This document shows, piece after piece, positions 15,359 to 22,054 of a DNA stretch of 60,618 nt (positions are counted from its first letter, which is position 1; every line of letters starts with the position of its first letter). Source of the stretch: JAZQHR01 sp045540815. Its GTDB lineage: Bacteria; Bacillota; Clostridia; UMGS1810. The position numbers and the translations under genes were made by a program. The DNA is taken from contig JAZQHY010000015.1 in assembly GCA_045540815.1 (NCBI GenBank), positions 1 through 60,618 of the forward strand, given 5' to 3'. The notes below the pieces were generated by a model. That model ran no database searches, was not told where the DNA came from, and saw nothing but the letters and a program-made list of their open reading frames with translations.

Positions 15359-16087
15359 TTATTTATTTATATAGTCAAGGAATGTGAGCATTTCAATATC
15401 TGCAAGTCTTGAATTTGTAATTCTCTGCTGTGCACTAATTTCACGCATATAGGATTCCATTTCACGGTTATGAAGTTCCATAGATTCTGCCATACCACGC
15501 ATCGTTGCTTCCATCTCCCAACGATGCTTTTGTTCAATATAAAGGTGTAATGCCTCTTTCATCGACTCCGCCAACCCATTTTCAATAGTATGTATCATAT
15601 AGGATACAACCCCAATATCATCCCTGTAATCTAATGGTAAAAATTCTATACAATAATGGTTTTCTAAAGTAAACTTTTTTAATTCATCATTTATTTTTCT
15701 AATCTTTACATTATTTTCTACACAGGTTGGTGAGCCAACGCTATTCCAAAACTCTGTAGCCTTTTTTTCGGGCTCACTTTTTTGTTTTTTAGAATATTTT
15801 CTTGCTCCAAAAAAAACAACAATTGCTCCTAAAATAATCAAATATACAATAATATAATTTTCAATTTGACTTGCAATTAATCCGCCAATCATAAGCATCA
15901 TTACTGTCGCAAAGAAAATCACTAAATAAATTGGTGCGGTATGTATCTTCTCCTTCTTAATGCGTAAATATTTTTGTTTACACGCTTCAGTATCTTTTTG
16001 AAATTTTTGTATTAAATCTGTATAACCATTATAAACATACAAATAGTCATATGCATCATATAACTTTTCAAGTAATTCTTCTTTCAT
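15359..16087 (-). CDS. Two-TM protein with helical ends, unknown function
   Basis: 242 aa, not recognised. A basic, Lys-rich N-terminal stretch (about 1-48) precedes two adjacent membrane segments (about 50-70 and 76-94), then a soluble, largely helical C-terminal domain with many Glu/Lys and Met (MRGMAESMELHNREMESY), probably coiled coil. It lies 10 bases downstream of the TM2 gene and is cotranscribed with it under the three-operator promoter. Confidence 0.7.
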   Translation of the reverse strand: MKEELLEKLYDAYDYLYVYNGYTDLIQKFQKDTEACKQKYLRIKKEKIHTAPIYLVIFFATVMMLMIGGLIASQIENYIIVYLIILGAIVVFFGARKYSKKQKSEPEKKATEFWNSVGSPTCVENNVKIRKINDELKKFTLENHYCIEFLPLDYRDDIGVVSYMIHTIENGLAESMKEALHLYIEQKHRWEMEATMRGMAESMELHNREMESYMREISAQQRITNSRLADIEMLTFLDYINK

Positions 16088-16097
16088 TTATATTCTC

Positions 16098-16388
16098 CTA
16101 CAACAAAATATTTCCTTCTCCATCCTTGGTAATCTTTCCGCAAAAAAGCATGATTCCGTCATAAATCGCCCAAAATGTTGATGCGATAGACAATATTCCA
16201 GTTAGCATCATAACCAAATGGATAACTCCTTTTTTTGTATATCCTAGGTAGAAATCGTGAATACCCATTGTACCCAACAATATAGCAAGTATTCCTGCAG
16301 TTACTCTATTTTTGTTGCTATACTTGTCTTCAAATCTGTCCTCGGGTGGAGCAACATACTGCTCTGCATTAAATTTCATATTCTCCAT
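16098..16388 (-). CDS. TM2 domain protein
   Basis: 96 aa. After a short soluble lead, VTAGILAILLGTMGIHDFYLGYTKKG (first half GIHDFYLG) and a second membrane segment with FWAIYDGIMLF make up the TM2 domain. TM2 proteins are small two-span membrane proteins without a defined activity. GGAGG lies six bases before the ATG. It is the first gene behind the consensus promoter controlled by three XRE-type operators. Confidence 0.85.
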   Translation of the reverse strand: MENMKFNAEQYVAPPEDRFEDKYSNKNRVTAGILAILLGTMGIHDFYLGYTKKGVIHLVMMLTGILSIASTFWAIYDGIMLFCGKITKDGEGNILL

Positions 16389-16408
16389 AATCGACCTCCA
16401 AAAAAATT

Positions 16409-16506
16409 AATTCCAAATTGGAATTTTATTTTATTATAATTCTGTTTTAGAATTATGTCAAGTATTTTTCAAAATATAATAAATAAAAATATTCTAAAAA
16501 GGAATT
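16409..16506. promoter_or_regulatory. Divergent promoter region with three ATTCY-N5-RGAAT operators
   Basis: O1 16409-16425 (AATTCC-N5-GGAATT, perfect), O2 16438-16454 (AATTCT-N5-AGAATT, perfect), O3 16490-16506 (TATTCT-N5-GGAATT). The TM2 promoter on the minus strand is TTGACA (16456-16461), 17 bp, TATAAT (16433-16438); O2 fills its spacer and O1 lies at its start region. A plus-strand -10, TATAAT (16475-16480), serves the XRE gene and O3 lies just before that gene's start codon. The small XRE protein is the obvious candidate to bind all three. Confidence 0.8.
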
Positions 16507-16513
16507 ATTATTT

Positions 16514-16756
16514 ATGAAAATAAGAAAACAAACATACGGAAATAAAAATTTGGTCGGCAAAAATATAGAACGACTGAGAAAAGAAAATGGAATCAAACAA
16601 AAAGATTTTATTGCGCAAATGCAAATTATGGGATGCGATATAAATCCTACAAGCTATTCAAAACTTGAAGGACAAATCAGAAGCGCAACTGATAAAGAAA
16701 TTTTTGTAATTGCAAAAATTCTCAATATTCCAATAGAAGATTTATTTAATGATTAA
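16514..16756 (+). CDS. Small XRE family regulator
   Basis: 80 aa, essentially only a helix-turn-helix: GKNIERLRKENGIKQKDFIAQ, then SYSKLEGQIRSATDKEIFVIAKILNIPIEDLF. It is divergent from the TM2 operon, with three matching palindromes between them. Probable autorepressor and repressor of the TM2 operon. Ribosome binding site: AAAAAGGAAT, the AGGA core also being part of O3, so the bound repressor would also cover the translation start region of the gene. Confidence 0.8.
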   Translation: MKIRKQTYGNKNLVGKNIERLRKENGIKQKDFIAQMQIMGCDINPTSYSKLEGQIRSATDKEIFVIAKILNIPIEDLFND

Positions 16757-16823
16757 AATTGAAATAGCGGCTTATGAATTGGCTGCTGATACCCTGCTAG
16801 ATATATTAAATAAACGAGCATAA
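16749..16823 (+). CDS. Possible 24-aa peptide overlapping the XRE stop
   Basis: The ATG (16749) lies inside the last codons of the XRE gene and the frame ends six bases before the terminator hairpin. The peptide (MIKIEIAAYELAA... DILNKRA) would form an amphipathic helix. The site AGAAG is weak but stop-start coupling is possible. Without conservation data this is only a candidate. Confidence 0.35.
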   Translation: MIKIEIAAYELAADTLLDILNKRA

Positions 16824-16828
16824 AAATA

Positions 16829-16848
16829 CCGCTCCTATTATGGAGCGG
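16829..16848. terminator. Bidirectional terminator
   Basis: CCGCTCC (16829-16835) / GGAGCGG (16842-16848), followed by TTTGTTT (+) and preceded by an A run (-). Shared by the XRE gene and the DUF4062 gene. Confidence 0.85.
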
Positions 16849-16853
16849 TTTGT

Positions 16854-17807
16854 TTAAAATGGAAGGTCTTCGTCGTATAAAGTAGTTTTAGACTCAAAAT
16901 TTATATAATCATCTACATCCTTGAACTTAACGTTTTTTATTGTTCCATCTTCCTCAAAGGCATTCTTATTAATTTTCAATATGTATTCAAAATCTTTTGT
17001 GACTTTTGAATATTTATAAATATCATTTACATCTGCAATAGGTGAAAAATTCATATTAGATAAAATCTCATCCAAAGCACTTTTATTAGATACAAGAACC
17101 CTAGCCTTCTTTAATCCGATATACTCAAAAATCTTTCGTGCAATATATCTTTGGGCAAATAGCGAACCATTAAATATGTCGGATATGTTACTACTATTTT
17201 CATCAAGTACCATAATAATTTTTTTTAGCTCATTTGACATTTCTTTTAGGTCATAATATGTAGTTTTTTCCGTGACAGAAGCTTTTTCTTGCAATAGTCG
17301 TTGAAACAATCCTGCAAATTGTTCTCTTAAGTATCCTGTAATATCATTTGATGACTCAAAAGGTATCATGGCGTTGTTTATTGATAATCCCTTTATTTCC
17401 TCTATAAATTTATGAATGTTAATATTATCAACAGCAACGTAGGTAATATCCGTTTTTTCTTTGTTTGCCATATATAATTTATTTTCGTTTAAAACAGTTT
17501 TGTCAACAAAAATAAAAACTTGTTTGTTGTTTTTAATAGCTGTTTTTATTTCTTTCATAGAAACTGAATAATCTTCTTCATTAGATGAAGAACCATATTT
17601 ATTTCCAATAATTCCAACTAAAATGTCACATCGTTGAACCTCATCATAACAACTATCTTGTAATGCTTGGTCTGATGCATATGGTATATTTCCTCTATCG
17701 TTCATAATAGGGTCATATCCCATGTCTTTAATAAATCCTTCTAAATCATATCTAACCTGCTTTAAATCATAAAAAGTTGAACTAATAAAAATTCTTGGTT
17801 TAGCCAT
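16854..17807 (-). CDS. DUF4062 domain protein
   Basis: 317 aa from the ATG at 17807 (GGAGTG nine bases upstream); 26 further in-frame codons upstream have no site. Residues 2-~95 form the DUF4062 domain: RIFISSTFYDLKQVRYDLEGFI and DILVGIIGNKYGS, a TIR/Rossmann-like fold often found at the N terminus of STAND-type defence or signalling proteins. Here it is followed by a helical C-terminal part of ~190 aa instead of an ATPase. The function is unknown. It lies just behind tRNA-fMet and its terminator, in an accessory-looking stretch, and two perfect 12-bp repeats precede it. Confidence 0.75.
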   Translation of the reverse strand: MAKPRIFISSTFYDLKQVRYDLEGFIKDMGYDPIMNDRGNIPYASDQALQDSCYDEVQRCDILVGIIGNKYGSSSNEEDYSVSMKEIKTAIKNNKQVFIFVDKTVLNENKLYMANKEKTDITYVAVDNINIHKFIEEIKGLSINNAMIPFESSNDITGYLREQFAGLFQRLLQEKASVTEKTTYYDLKEMSNELKKIIMVLDENSSNISDIFNGSLFAQRYIARKIFEYIGLKKARVLVSNKSALDEILSNMNFSPIADVNDIYKYSKVTKDFEYILKINKNAFEEDGTIKNVKFKDVDDYINFESKTTLYDEDLPF

Positions 17808-17820
17808 GCTTTTCACTCCA

Positions 17821-17844
17821 TTGTGGTCAAAATTGTGGTCAAAA
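17821..17844. repeat. Two perfect tandem 12-bp repeats upstream of the DUF4062 gene
   Basis: TTGTGGTCAAAA occurs at 17821-17832 and again at 17833-17844. GGTC-AAAA-GACC also makes a small inverted repeat at 17837-17848. Located 13 bases before the DUF4062 start codon, so they lie in its leader or operator. Confidence 0.6.
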
Positions 17845-17880
17845 GACCATTTTATCATAAATGTATAAACAAGAAAAAAT

Positions 17881-17903
17881 CCCACAAACCGCTTGGCTGT
17901 GGG
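17881..17903 (-). terminator. Terminator of tRNA-fMet
   Basis: CCCACA (17881-17886) pairs with TGTGGG (17898-17903), with AACC/GG inside; the minus strand then reads ATTTTTTC. Confidence 0.8.
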
Positions 17904-17912
17904 GTTTCACTG

Positions 17913-17989
<77 letters not shown>

Positions 17990-18097
17990 ATATTTAGTTT
18001 TAACAACGGAATTTATTATAACATATTAGTTTCAATATGTCAACATCTTTTTACCATATTATATGAAAAAATTGAGATTTTATACATATAAATCCTA

Positions 18098-18580
18098 TTA
18101 TTTATGATATTCTTCACCGCTGTTTATCTTAAATGCTCTGAAAATCTGTTCTAACAAAATCAGGCGCATAAGCATATGCGGATATGTGAAAAGTGAAAAG
18201 CTTAATTTTAAATCGCACATTTTCTTTACTTCGTCAGAAAGCCCGAGAGAACCGCCTATTATAAATGTAATCTCGCTTTTTCCAAGCACCTGTACATTTT
18301 GGATTTTGCTTGCAAAATCCTCCGACGAAAACTGCTTACCCTCTACACAAAGCGCTATTTTAAAGCTTTGCTCGGATATGTGTTTTTTAATTTTTTCTCC
18401 TTCAAGCTCTATAACCTTTTTCATTTCACCTTGACTTGCATTATCAGGAATTTTCTCGTCTGCAAGCTCTATAATATTTAAATTGCAAAATCTCGAAAGT
18501 CGCTTTGAATACTCGGCTATACCATCCTTTATGTATTTTTCCTTAAGTTTACCTACACATACTATATTTACTTTTAGCAA
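18098..18580 (-). CDS. rlmH: 23S rRNA (pseudouridine1915-N3)-methyltransferase
   Basis: 160 aa from a TTG at 18580 with GGAGG nine bases upstream, matching the usual ~159 aa. A longer frame (to 18625) would start inside the upstream terminator hairpin and is not used. SPOUT-fold knot features: FIIGGSLGLS and the C-terminal block LFTYPHMLMRLILLEQIFRA, ending near YHK. It methylates pseudouridine 1915 in helix 69 of assembled 70S ribosomes using SAM. Confidence 0.95.
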   Translation of the reverse strand: MLKVNIVCVGKLKEKYIKDGIAEYSKRLSRFCNLNIIELADEKIPDNASQGEMKKVIELEGEKIKKHISEQSFKIALCVEGKQFSSEDFASKIQNVQVLGKSEITFIIGGSLGLSDEVKKMCDLKLSFSLFTYPHMLMRLILLEQIFRAFKINSGEEYHK

Positions 18581-18600
18581 AGATTCTCGCCTCCAAAAAA

Positions 18601-18634
18601 GTCCCTTATGTGCAAATAATACCACATAAGGGAC
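18601..18634 (-). terminator. Terminator between the SPOCS-LysM gene and rlmH
   Basis: 12-bp perfect stem GTCCCTTATGTG (18601-18612) / CACATAAGGGAC (18623-18634), followed on the minus strand by T6. Confidence 0.9.
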
Positions 18635-18702
18635 TAAAAATCAAATAATTCTTCTGTCATTAGCCTGGTTTAATCTACCTTTCTCTTCAGTATTAGCTTT
18701 TA

Positions 18703-20259
18703 TTAATCCCTTTTAGGAATTAAAAGCTTTTGGTTTGGCATCAGCATATTATCAGGATCTATATCATTTATATCCGCAATATCCTCTACTGTTGTGCGAT
18801 ATCTTTTTGCTATATTCCAAAGTGTATCACCGCTTTGTACGAAATATATCACAATACTCGGCATTAGGTAATCATCTGTTAAATCTTCATTTACATCAAT
18901 CTTTGATATAATGCTTACCTCTGAAATTTTAACCGCTCTTGCTGATATATCCGCTGATACTTTTATATCTATCTCTCGCGATTTACTTAGGCTATATGCC
19001 ACATCTTCAACACTAATATTTACATACGGCTCTATACCGCCTTCATCTATTAAGATATTTGTCTTATGTGCAAATGGTATAACCTTAACCGCCTCGCACA
19101 CAGGATATGCTTCGTTCTCTGATAAGTACTGTGCTGTTACTTTAATATTTCCTTCTACAACCAGTTTTCCCTCTGATGCATATACTCTCGAAATCTCACC
19201 AAGCGCTTTTGCGCTGTATACACTGGATATTTCAGGTTCTTCTACACCTATAGATATGGTATCTTTTATATCCAAGGACTGTGTATCAACTCCTGCAAGC
19301 GAACAAACGGAAGCTGAATCTGTATGTATATTTATATCTGCCTCTGGACTATATAGATCGGAAATAACATCTATCTGCTCATTTTCATAAGCAACTGTAT
19401 CCACACCTATCGTCATATCAAAATCTATTATCGTTCTATCGCCGTCATTATCTTCAGCGATAGATACATCAAGTGATTCTACATTGTATGATATATCCGA
19501 TATCATATCGTCTGATATACCGTTTACATCTACAATCTCAGTAAATGGAACATCCTGCTTTGTCACCTGAAGGTTTGAATTGACATCCCTATATATAGCC
19601 GATATATTTACTATTCCTTTTACAACCAGCTTGTTGTTTACAATCTTGGTATCTTTATCACAAAGAAACGCATCAGCTTTTATAATTTCGTCAATCATAG
19701 GCATTCCCTGTCCTATGCTGACTGTGTCACCTATCTCTATTACATCGTGTTGTGATACAACCGCATTAAATGTTTCTACCGTTTCGGTTTTATATGGAAC
19801 AACCTTGTCACTGTCAACTTCTGTTACAAAATCTATATCAATTTTATTTACTACATTACAGTCAAATTCTATATTTGTCTGTACACTTAATTTTCGGCTG
19901 TTCTCTATATTACATATCACCGAAGACACCTTTGCCAAAATACTTGGCGAAACACTGTCCTGCGCTCCCGGTACGTTTAACGCCTGAGAAAATGGAGTGT
20001 CGTAATAAATACTTCTTACACTTCCCTCCTCATCATCACCGAGGTAAAGTATTTTAAAATTTATATCACCCGATACAGTTACCTTATCTTTCTGTATATA
20101 TTTTTCCTTTACAACTGCGCTCGCATCTGCTAAAAGCACCTTTTTTATATCGGGCTTTGAATCGGGAACAATAATATATGTATACGTTTCCGACGAGTGT
20201 TTTTCATGGCATAGAACTTCATTTATCTGCAAGCTTTCACGTTTTAATTCTATAGACAT
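18703..20259 (-). CDS. SPOCS (DUF3794) and LysM domain protein
   Basis: 518 aa. Three SPOCS-type beta domains (about residues 20-150, 170-300, 320-440) are recognisable by repeats such as DKVTVSGDINFKILYL and KLVVEGNIKVTAQYLSENE. A LysM domain closes the protein (about 472-518; VQSGDTLWNIAKRY). In clostridia such proteins are linked to the spore coat or peptidoglycan. There is no signal peptide, consistent with assembly from the mother cell. GGAGG precedes the ATG. It is preceded by a sigma-A-like promoter and a 20-codon leader ORF, which would be unusual for a purely sporulation-specific gene. Confidence 0.85.
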   Translation of the reverse strand: MSIELKRESLQINEVLCHEKHSSETYTYIIVPDSKPDIKKVLLADASAVVKEKYIQKDKVTVSGDINFKILYLGDDEEGSVRSIYYDTPFSQALNVPGAQDSVSPSILAKVSSVICNIENSRKLSVQTNIEFDCNVVNKIDIDFVTEVDSDKVVPYKTETVETFNAVVSQHDVIEIGDTVSIGQGMPMIDEIIKADAFLCDKDTKIVNNKLVVKGIVNISAIYRDVNSNLQVTKQDVPFTEIVDVNGISDDMISDISYNVESLDVSIAEDNDGDRTIIDFDMTIGVDTVAYENEQIDVISDLYSPEADINIHTDSASVCSLAGVDTQSLDIKDTISIGVEEPEISSVYSAKALGEISRVYASEGKLVVEGNIKVTAQYLSENEAYPVCEAVKVIPFAHKTNILIDEGGIEPYVNISVEDVAYSLSKSREIDIKVSADISARAVKISEVSIISKIDVNEDLTDDYLMPSIVIYFVQSGDTLWNIAKRYRTTVEDIADINDIDPDNMLMPNQKLLIPKRD

Positions 20260-20335
20260 CTTTAAATCCTCCTCAAGATTTCAAAATTATTGCTATAGAA
20301 TATATATGCAAATACTGAAAGCTTATACCACTTTT

Positions 20336-20398
20336 TTACTTTTCATCAGAGATGGTGTCACATTTATCCGAATCACTGATTTTTACACACATTCTCAT
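20336..20398 (-). CDS. 20-aa leader ORF before the SPOCS-LysM gene
   Basis: ATG at 20398 with GAAAGGGTG eight to sixteen bases upstream, 35 bases downstream of a promoter -10. The peptide starts MRMCVKISDSDKC and ends SDEK: two Cys, seven charged acidic or basic residues, no hydrophobic stretch. It ends 76 bases before the SPOCS-LysM start. It may be a regulatory leader peptide or a real small protein; conservation would decide. Confidence 0.45.
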   Translation of the reverse strand: MRMCVKISDSDKCDTISDEK

Positions 20399-20432
20399 TG
20401 GAATCACACCCTTTCTTTTCTTTTGTATTTAT

Positions 20433-20462
20433 ATTATACCCAATATATCTTGCCCGAAACAA
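20433..20462 (-). promoter_or_regulatory. Promoter of the leader ORF and SPOCS-LysM gene
   Basis: TTGTTT (20457-20462), 18-bp spacer, TATAAT (20433-20438). The 5' leader to the SPOCS-LysM start would be about 165 nt and holds the 20-codon ORF. Confidence 0.6.
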
Positions 20463-20509
20463 AATTTTTATTTAATATTTTGGTCTTTGTATAAAAATTG
20501 TATTAAAAA

Positions 20510-20535
20510 TCCCGTTGGCTCTAAGGCTAACGGGA
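20510..20535 (-). terminator. Terminator of the DUF4825-like gene
   Basis: CCCGTT...AACGGG hairpin (20510-20535); the minus strand then reads TTTTTAATA. Confidence 0.8.
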
Positions 20536-20545
20536 CTTAAAAATT

Positions 20546-21472
20546 TTAATATCTTTTTATAATTTGATTTCGGATAGTTTGAATATCTTCCGGTTCATCA
20601 AGAAATTTCTGTGCAAGCATCATCATGCCATCTTCACTGTGATAGCAGTATGCAATACCACACTTCCTTGTTTCACCTGTTTTGAAATTTCGCACATCGT
20701 ATTTGGCAAGGTGTATGCTCTCGCCCTTTCCGGGATACGTGGCAAAATCCACACCTGTTCCGCCAAGTGAGAGAGCTTCTTCAATTGCTTCGCAATCCTC
20801 GCTTGAAAGGAATTTATCGTCAAGCGGTATATCTACACCCATTCCGCTGTTTACCACTATCTCACATTCATCGCCTATAAATTCGTGCATTTGATCCTGC
20901 CAATCGCTTTTTGTATCCTTACCTTTTACATACATAGTTGTGCTGTAATATTCCTTGAAGGTATCAATGCTTTCGGTTGCACCGTCTATGTATTCTATAT
21001 GGAACTTGTCCATTCCGTTTCGCTCATACACAAAGTTCCTGTCGTAGTACGAGCCGTTAAACGATGTTTCAAGATTTGTCACATCGCCATAATCGTCAAA
21101 CATATAGAGCGCTATTGCATCTGCATCAGGTATTAGCGAAAGCGCAAGCACAGCCGTTTTGTTAAAACCTGTGTAATCTATATACCTGTGCTCAGAACGG
21201 TCAGCTACTTTAAATTTTACATCAATTCTGTCATCGCCTGCATCGTTCCAGATATCTATGCCTGAAATTTCATATTCTGTAGCATTTGCTAATTTTACAA
21301 CCTTACCCACGGCAACTTTGTCGGTTATATCAGTATCCTTCATAGCATATAGCTCTTCCATATGTGAAAGCTCTACATTCTCCTTACCACCTAGCTCACC
21401 ACGGAAAAACGCAGTTGCCGTAGCAGCTATAAGCGCAATAATAATTGCTGCTATAAACATTCTCTTTTGCAT
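20546..21472 (-). CDS. DUF4825-like membrane-anchored protein
   Basis: 308 aa. One N-terminal membrane segment (residues 5-22), then an extracytoplasmic part with LYAMKDTDITDKVAVGKVVKL near residue 41, which resembles DUF4825 (LYxxKxxYIGDNSxVGxLL). The rest contains two beta-rich repeats. DUF4825 occurs in clostridial membrane proteins, sometimes beside BlaR/MecR sensors; no function is assigned. It lies 15 bases downstream of ybaK on the same strand. Confidence 0.65.
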   Translation of the reverse strand: MQKRMFIAAIIIALIAATATAFFRGELGGKENVELSHMEELYAMKDTDITDKVAVGKVVKLANATEYEISGIDIWNDAGDDRIDVKFKVADRSEHRYIDYTGFNKTAVLALSLIPDADAIALYMFDDYGDVTNLETSFNGSYYDRNFVYERNGMDKFHIEYIDGATESIDTFKEYYSTTMYVKGKDTKSDWQDQMHEFIGDECEIVVNSGMGVDIPLDDKFLSSEDCEAIEEALSLGGTGVDFATYPGKGESIHLAKYDVRNFKTGETRKCGIAYCYHSEDGMMMLAQKFLDEPEDIQTIRNQIIKRY

Positions 21473-21487
21473 ATTATTTCCTCCTTT

Positions 21488-21961
21488 TTATCTTGAAATC
21501 TTCTGCACATCAGCACCGATAAGTTTCACAAGCTCGTCAGGCGCTACCTCCACCTGATAACCTATCTTTCCCGCACTAAAGACCATAGCATCAAAATTCA
21601 AGCACGAATCGTCTATTACAGTTTTGTACTGCTTTTTCATACCAATCGGCGAACAACCGCCGCGAATGTAACCCGTAACCTTGTTTATATCCTTAACCTG
21701 TATCATTTCAACGCTCTTTTCGCCAACCGCCTTTGCACATGCTTTTAAATCAAGCTCGTTTAATACAGGAACTACAAAAACATAATAGTTTTTCGTCGGT
21801 GCAACCGTAACAAGTGTTTTGTACACTCTCTCAGGCTCTATGCCAATCTTTTTAGCAACCGATTGTCCGTCAAAATCACCGTCTGCATTGTATGTGTAAA
21901 TATTATATTTAATATTATTTGAATCAAGAATCCTCATTGCATTTGTCTTGAAATTAGCCAT
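21488..21961 (-). CDS. ybaK: Cys-tRNA(Pro)/Cys-tRNA(Cys) deacylase YbaK
   Basis: 157 aa from the ATG at 21961 (AGGTG six bases upstream; other in-frame starts lie too close to the site). INS/YbaK fold with the catalytic lysine region ERVYKTLV, the GYIRGGCSPIG (GxxxP) substrate loop, and a C-terminal GYQVEVAP. It clears cysteine wrongly attached to tRNA-Pro. Probably cotranscribed with the DUF4825-like gene. Confidence 0.9.
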   Translation of the reverse strand: MANFKTNAMRILDSNNIKYNIYTYNADGDFDGQSVAKKIGIEPERVYKTLVTVAPTKNYYVFVVPVLNELDLKACAKAVGEKSVEMIQVKDINKVTGYIRGGCSPIGMKKQYKTVIDDSCLNFDAMVFSAGKIGYQVEVAPDELVKLIGADVQKISR

Positions 21962-22013
21962 ATTCATCACCTGATATTATTTTATCATATGTTCTTTACA
22001 CTGTAAACAAAAA

Positions 22014-22038
22014 AATCACTCTGCAATGCAGAGTGATT
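22014..22038. terminator. Terminator of the TIM barrel-acyl-CoA synthetase gene
   Basis: AATCACTCTGCA (22014-22025) and TGCAGAGTGATT (22027-22038) form a long perfect stem with A6/T runs to the left, so it is strong on the minus strand. Confidence 0.85.
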
Positions 22039-22054
22039 GATTCAATGTAAATTT

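Noticed and set aside
18581..18625. Longer N terminus for RlmH
   Set aside because: It would begin inside the terminator hairpin and exceed the normal length; the TTG at 18580 has the ribosome site.
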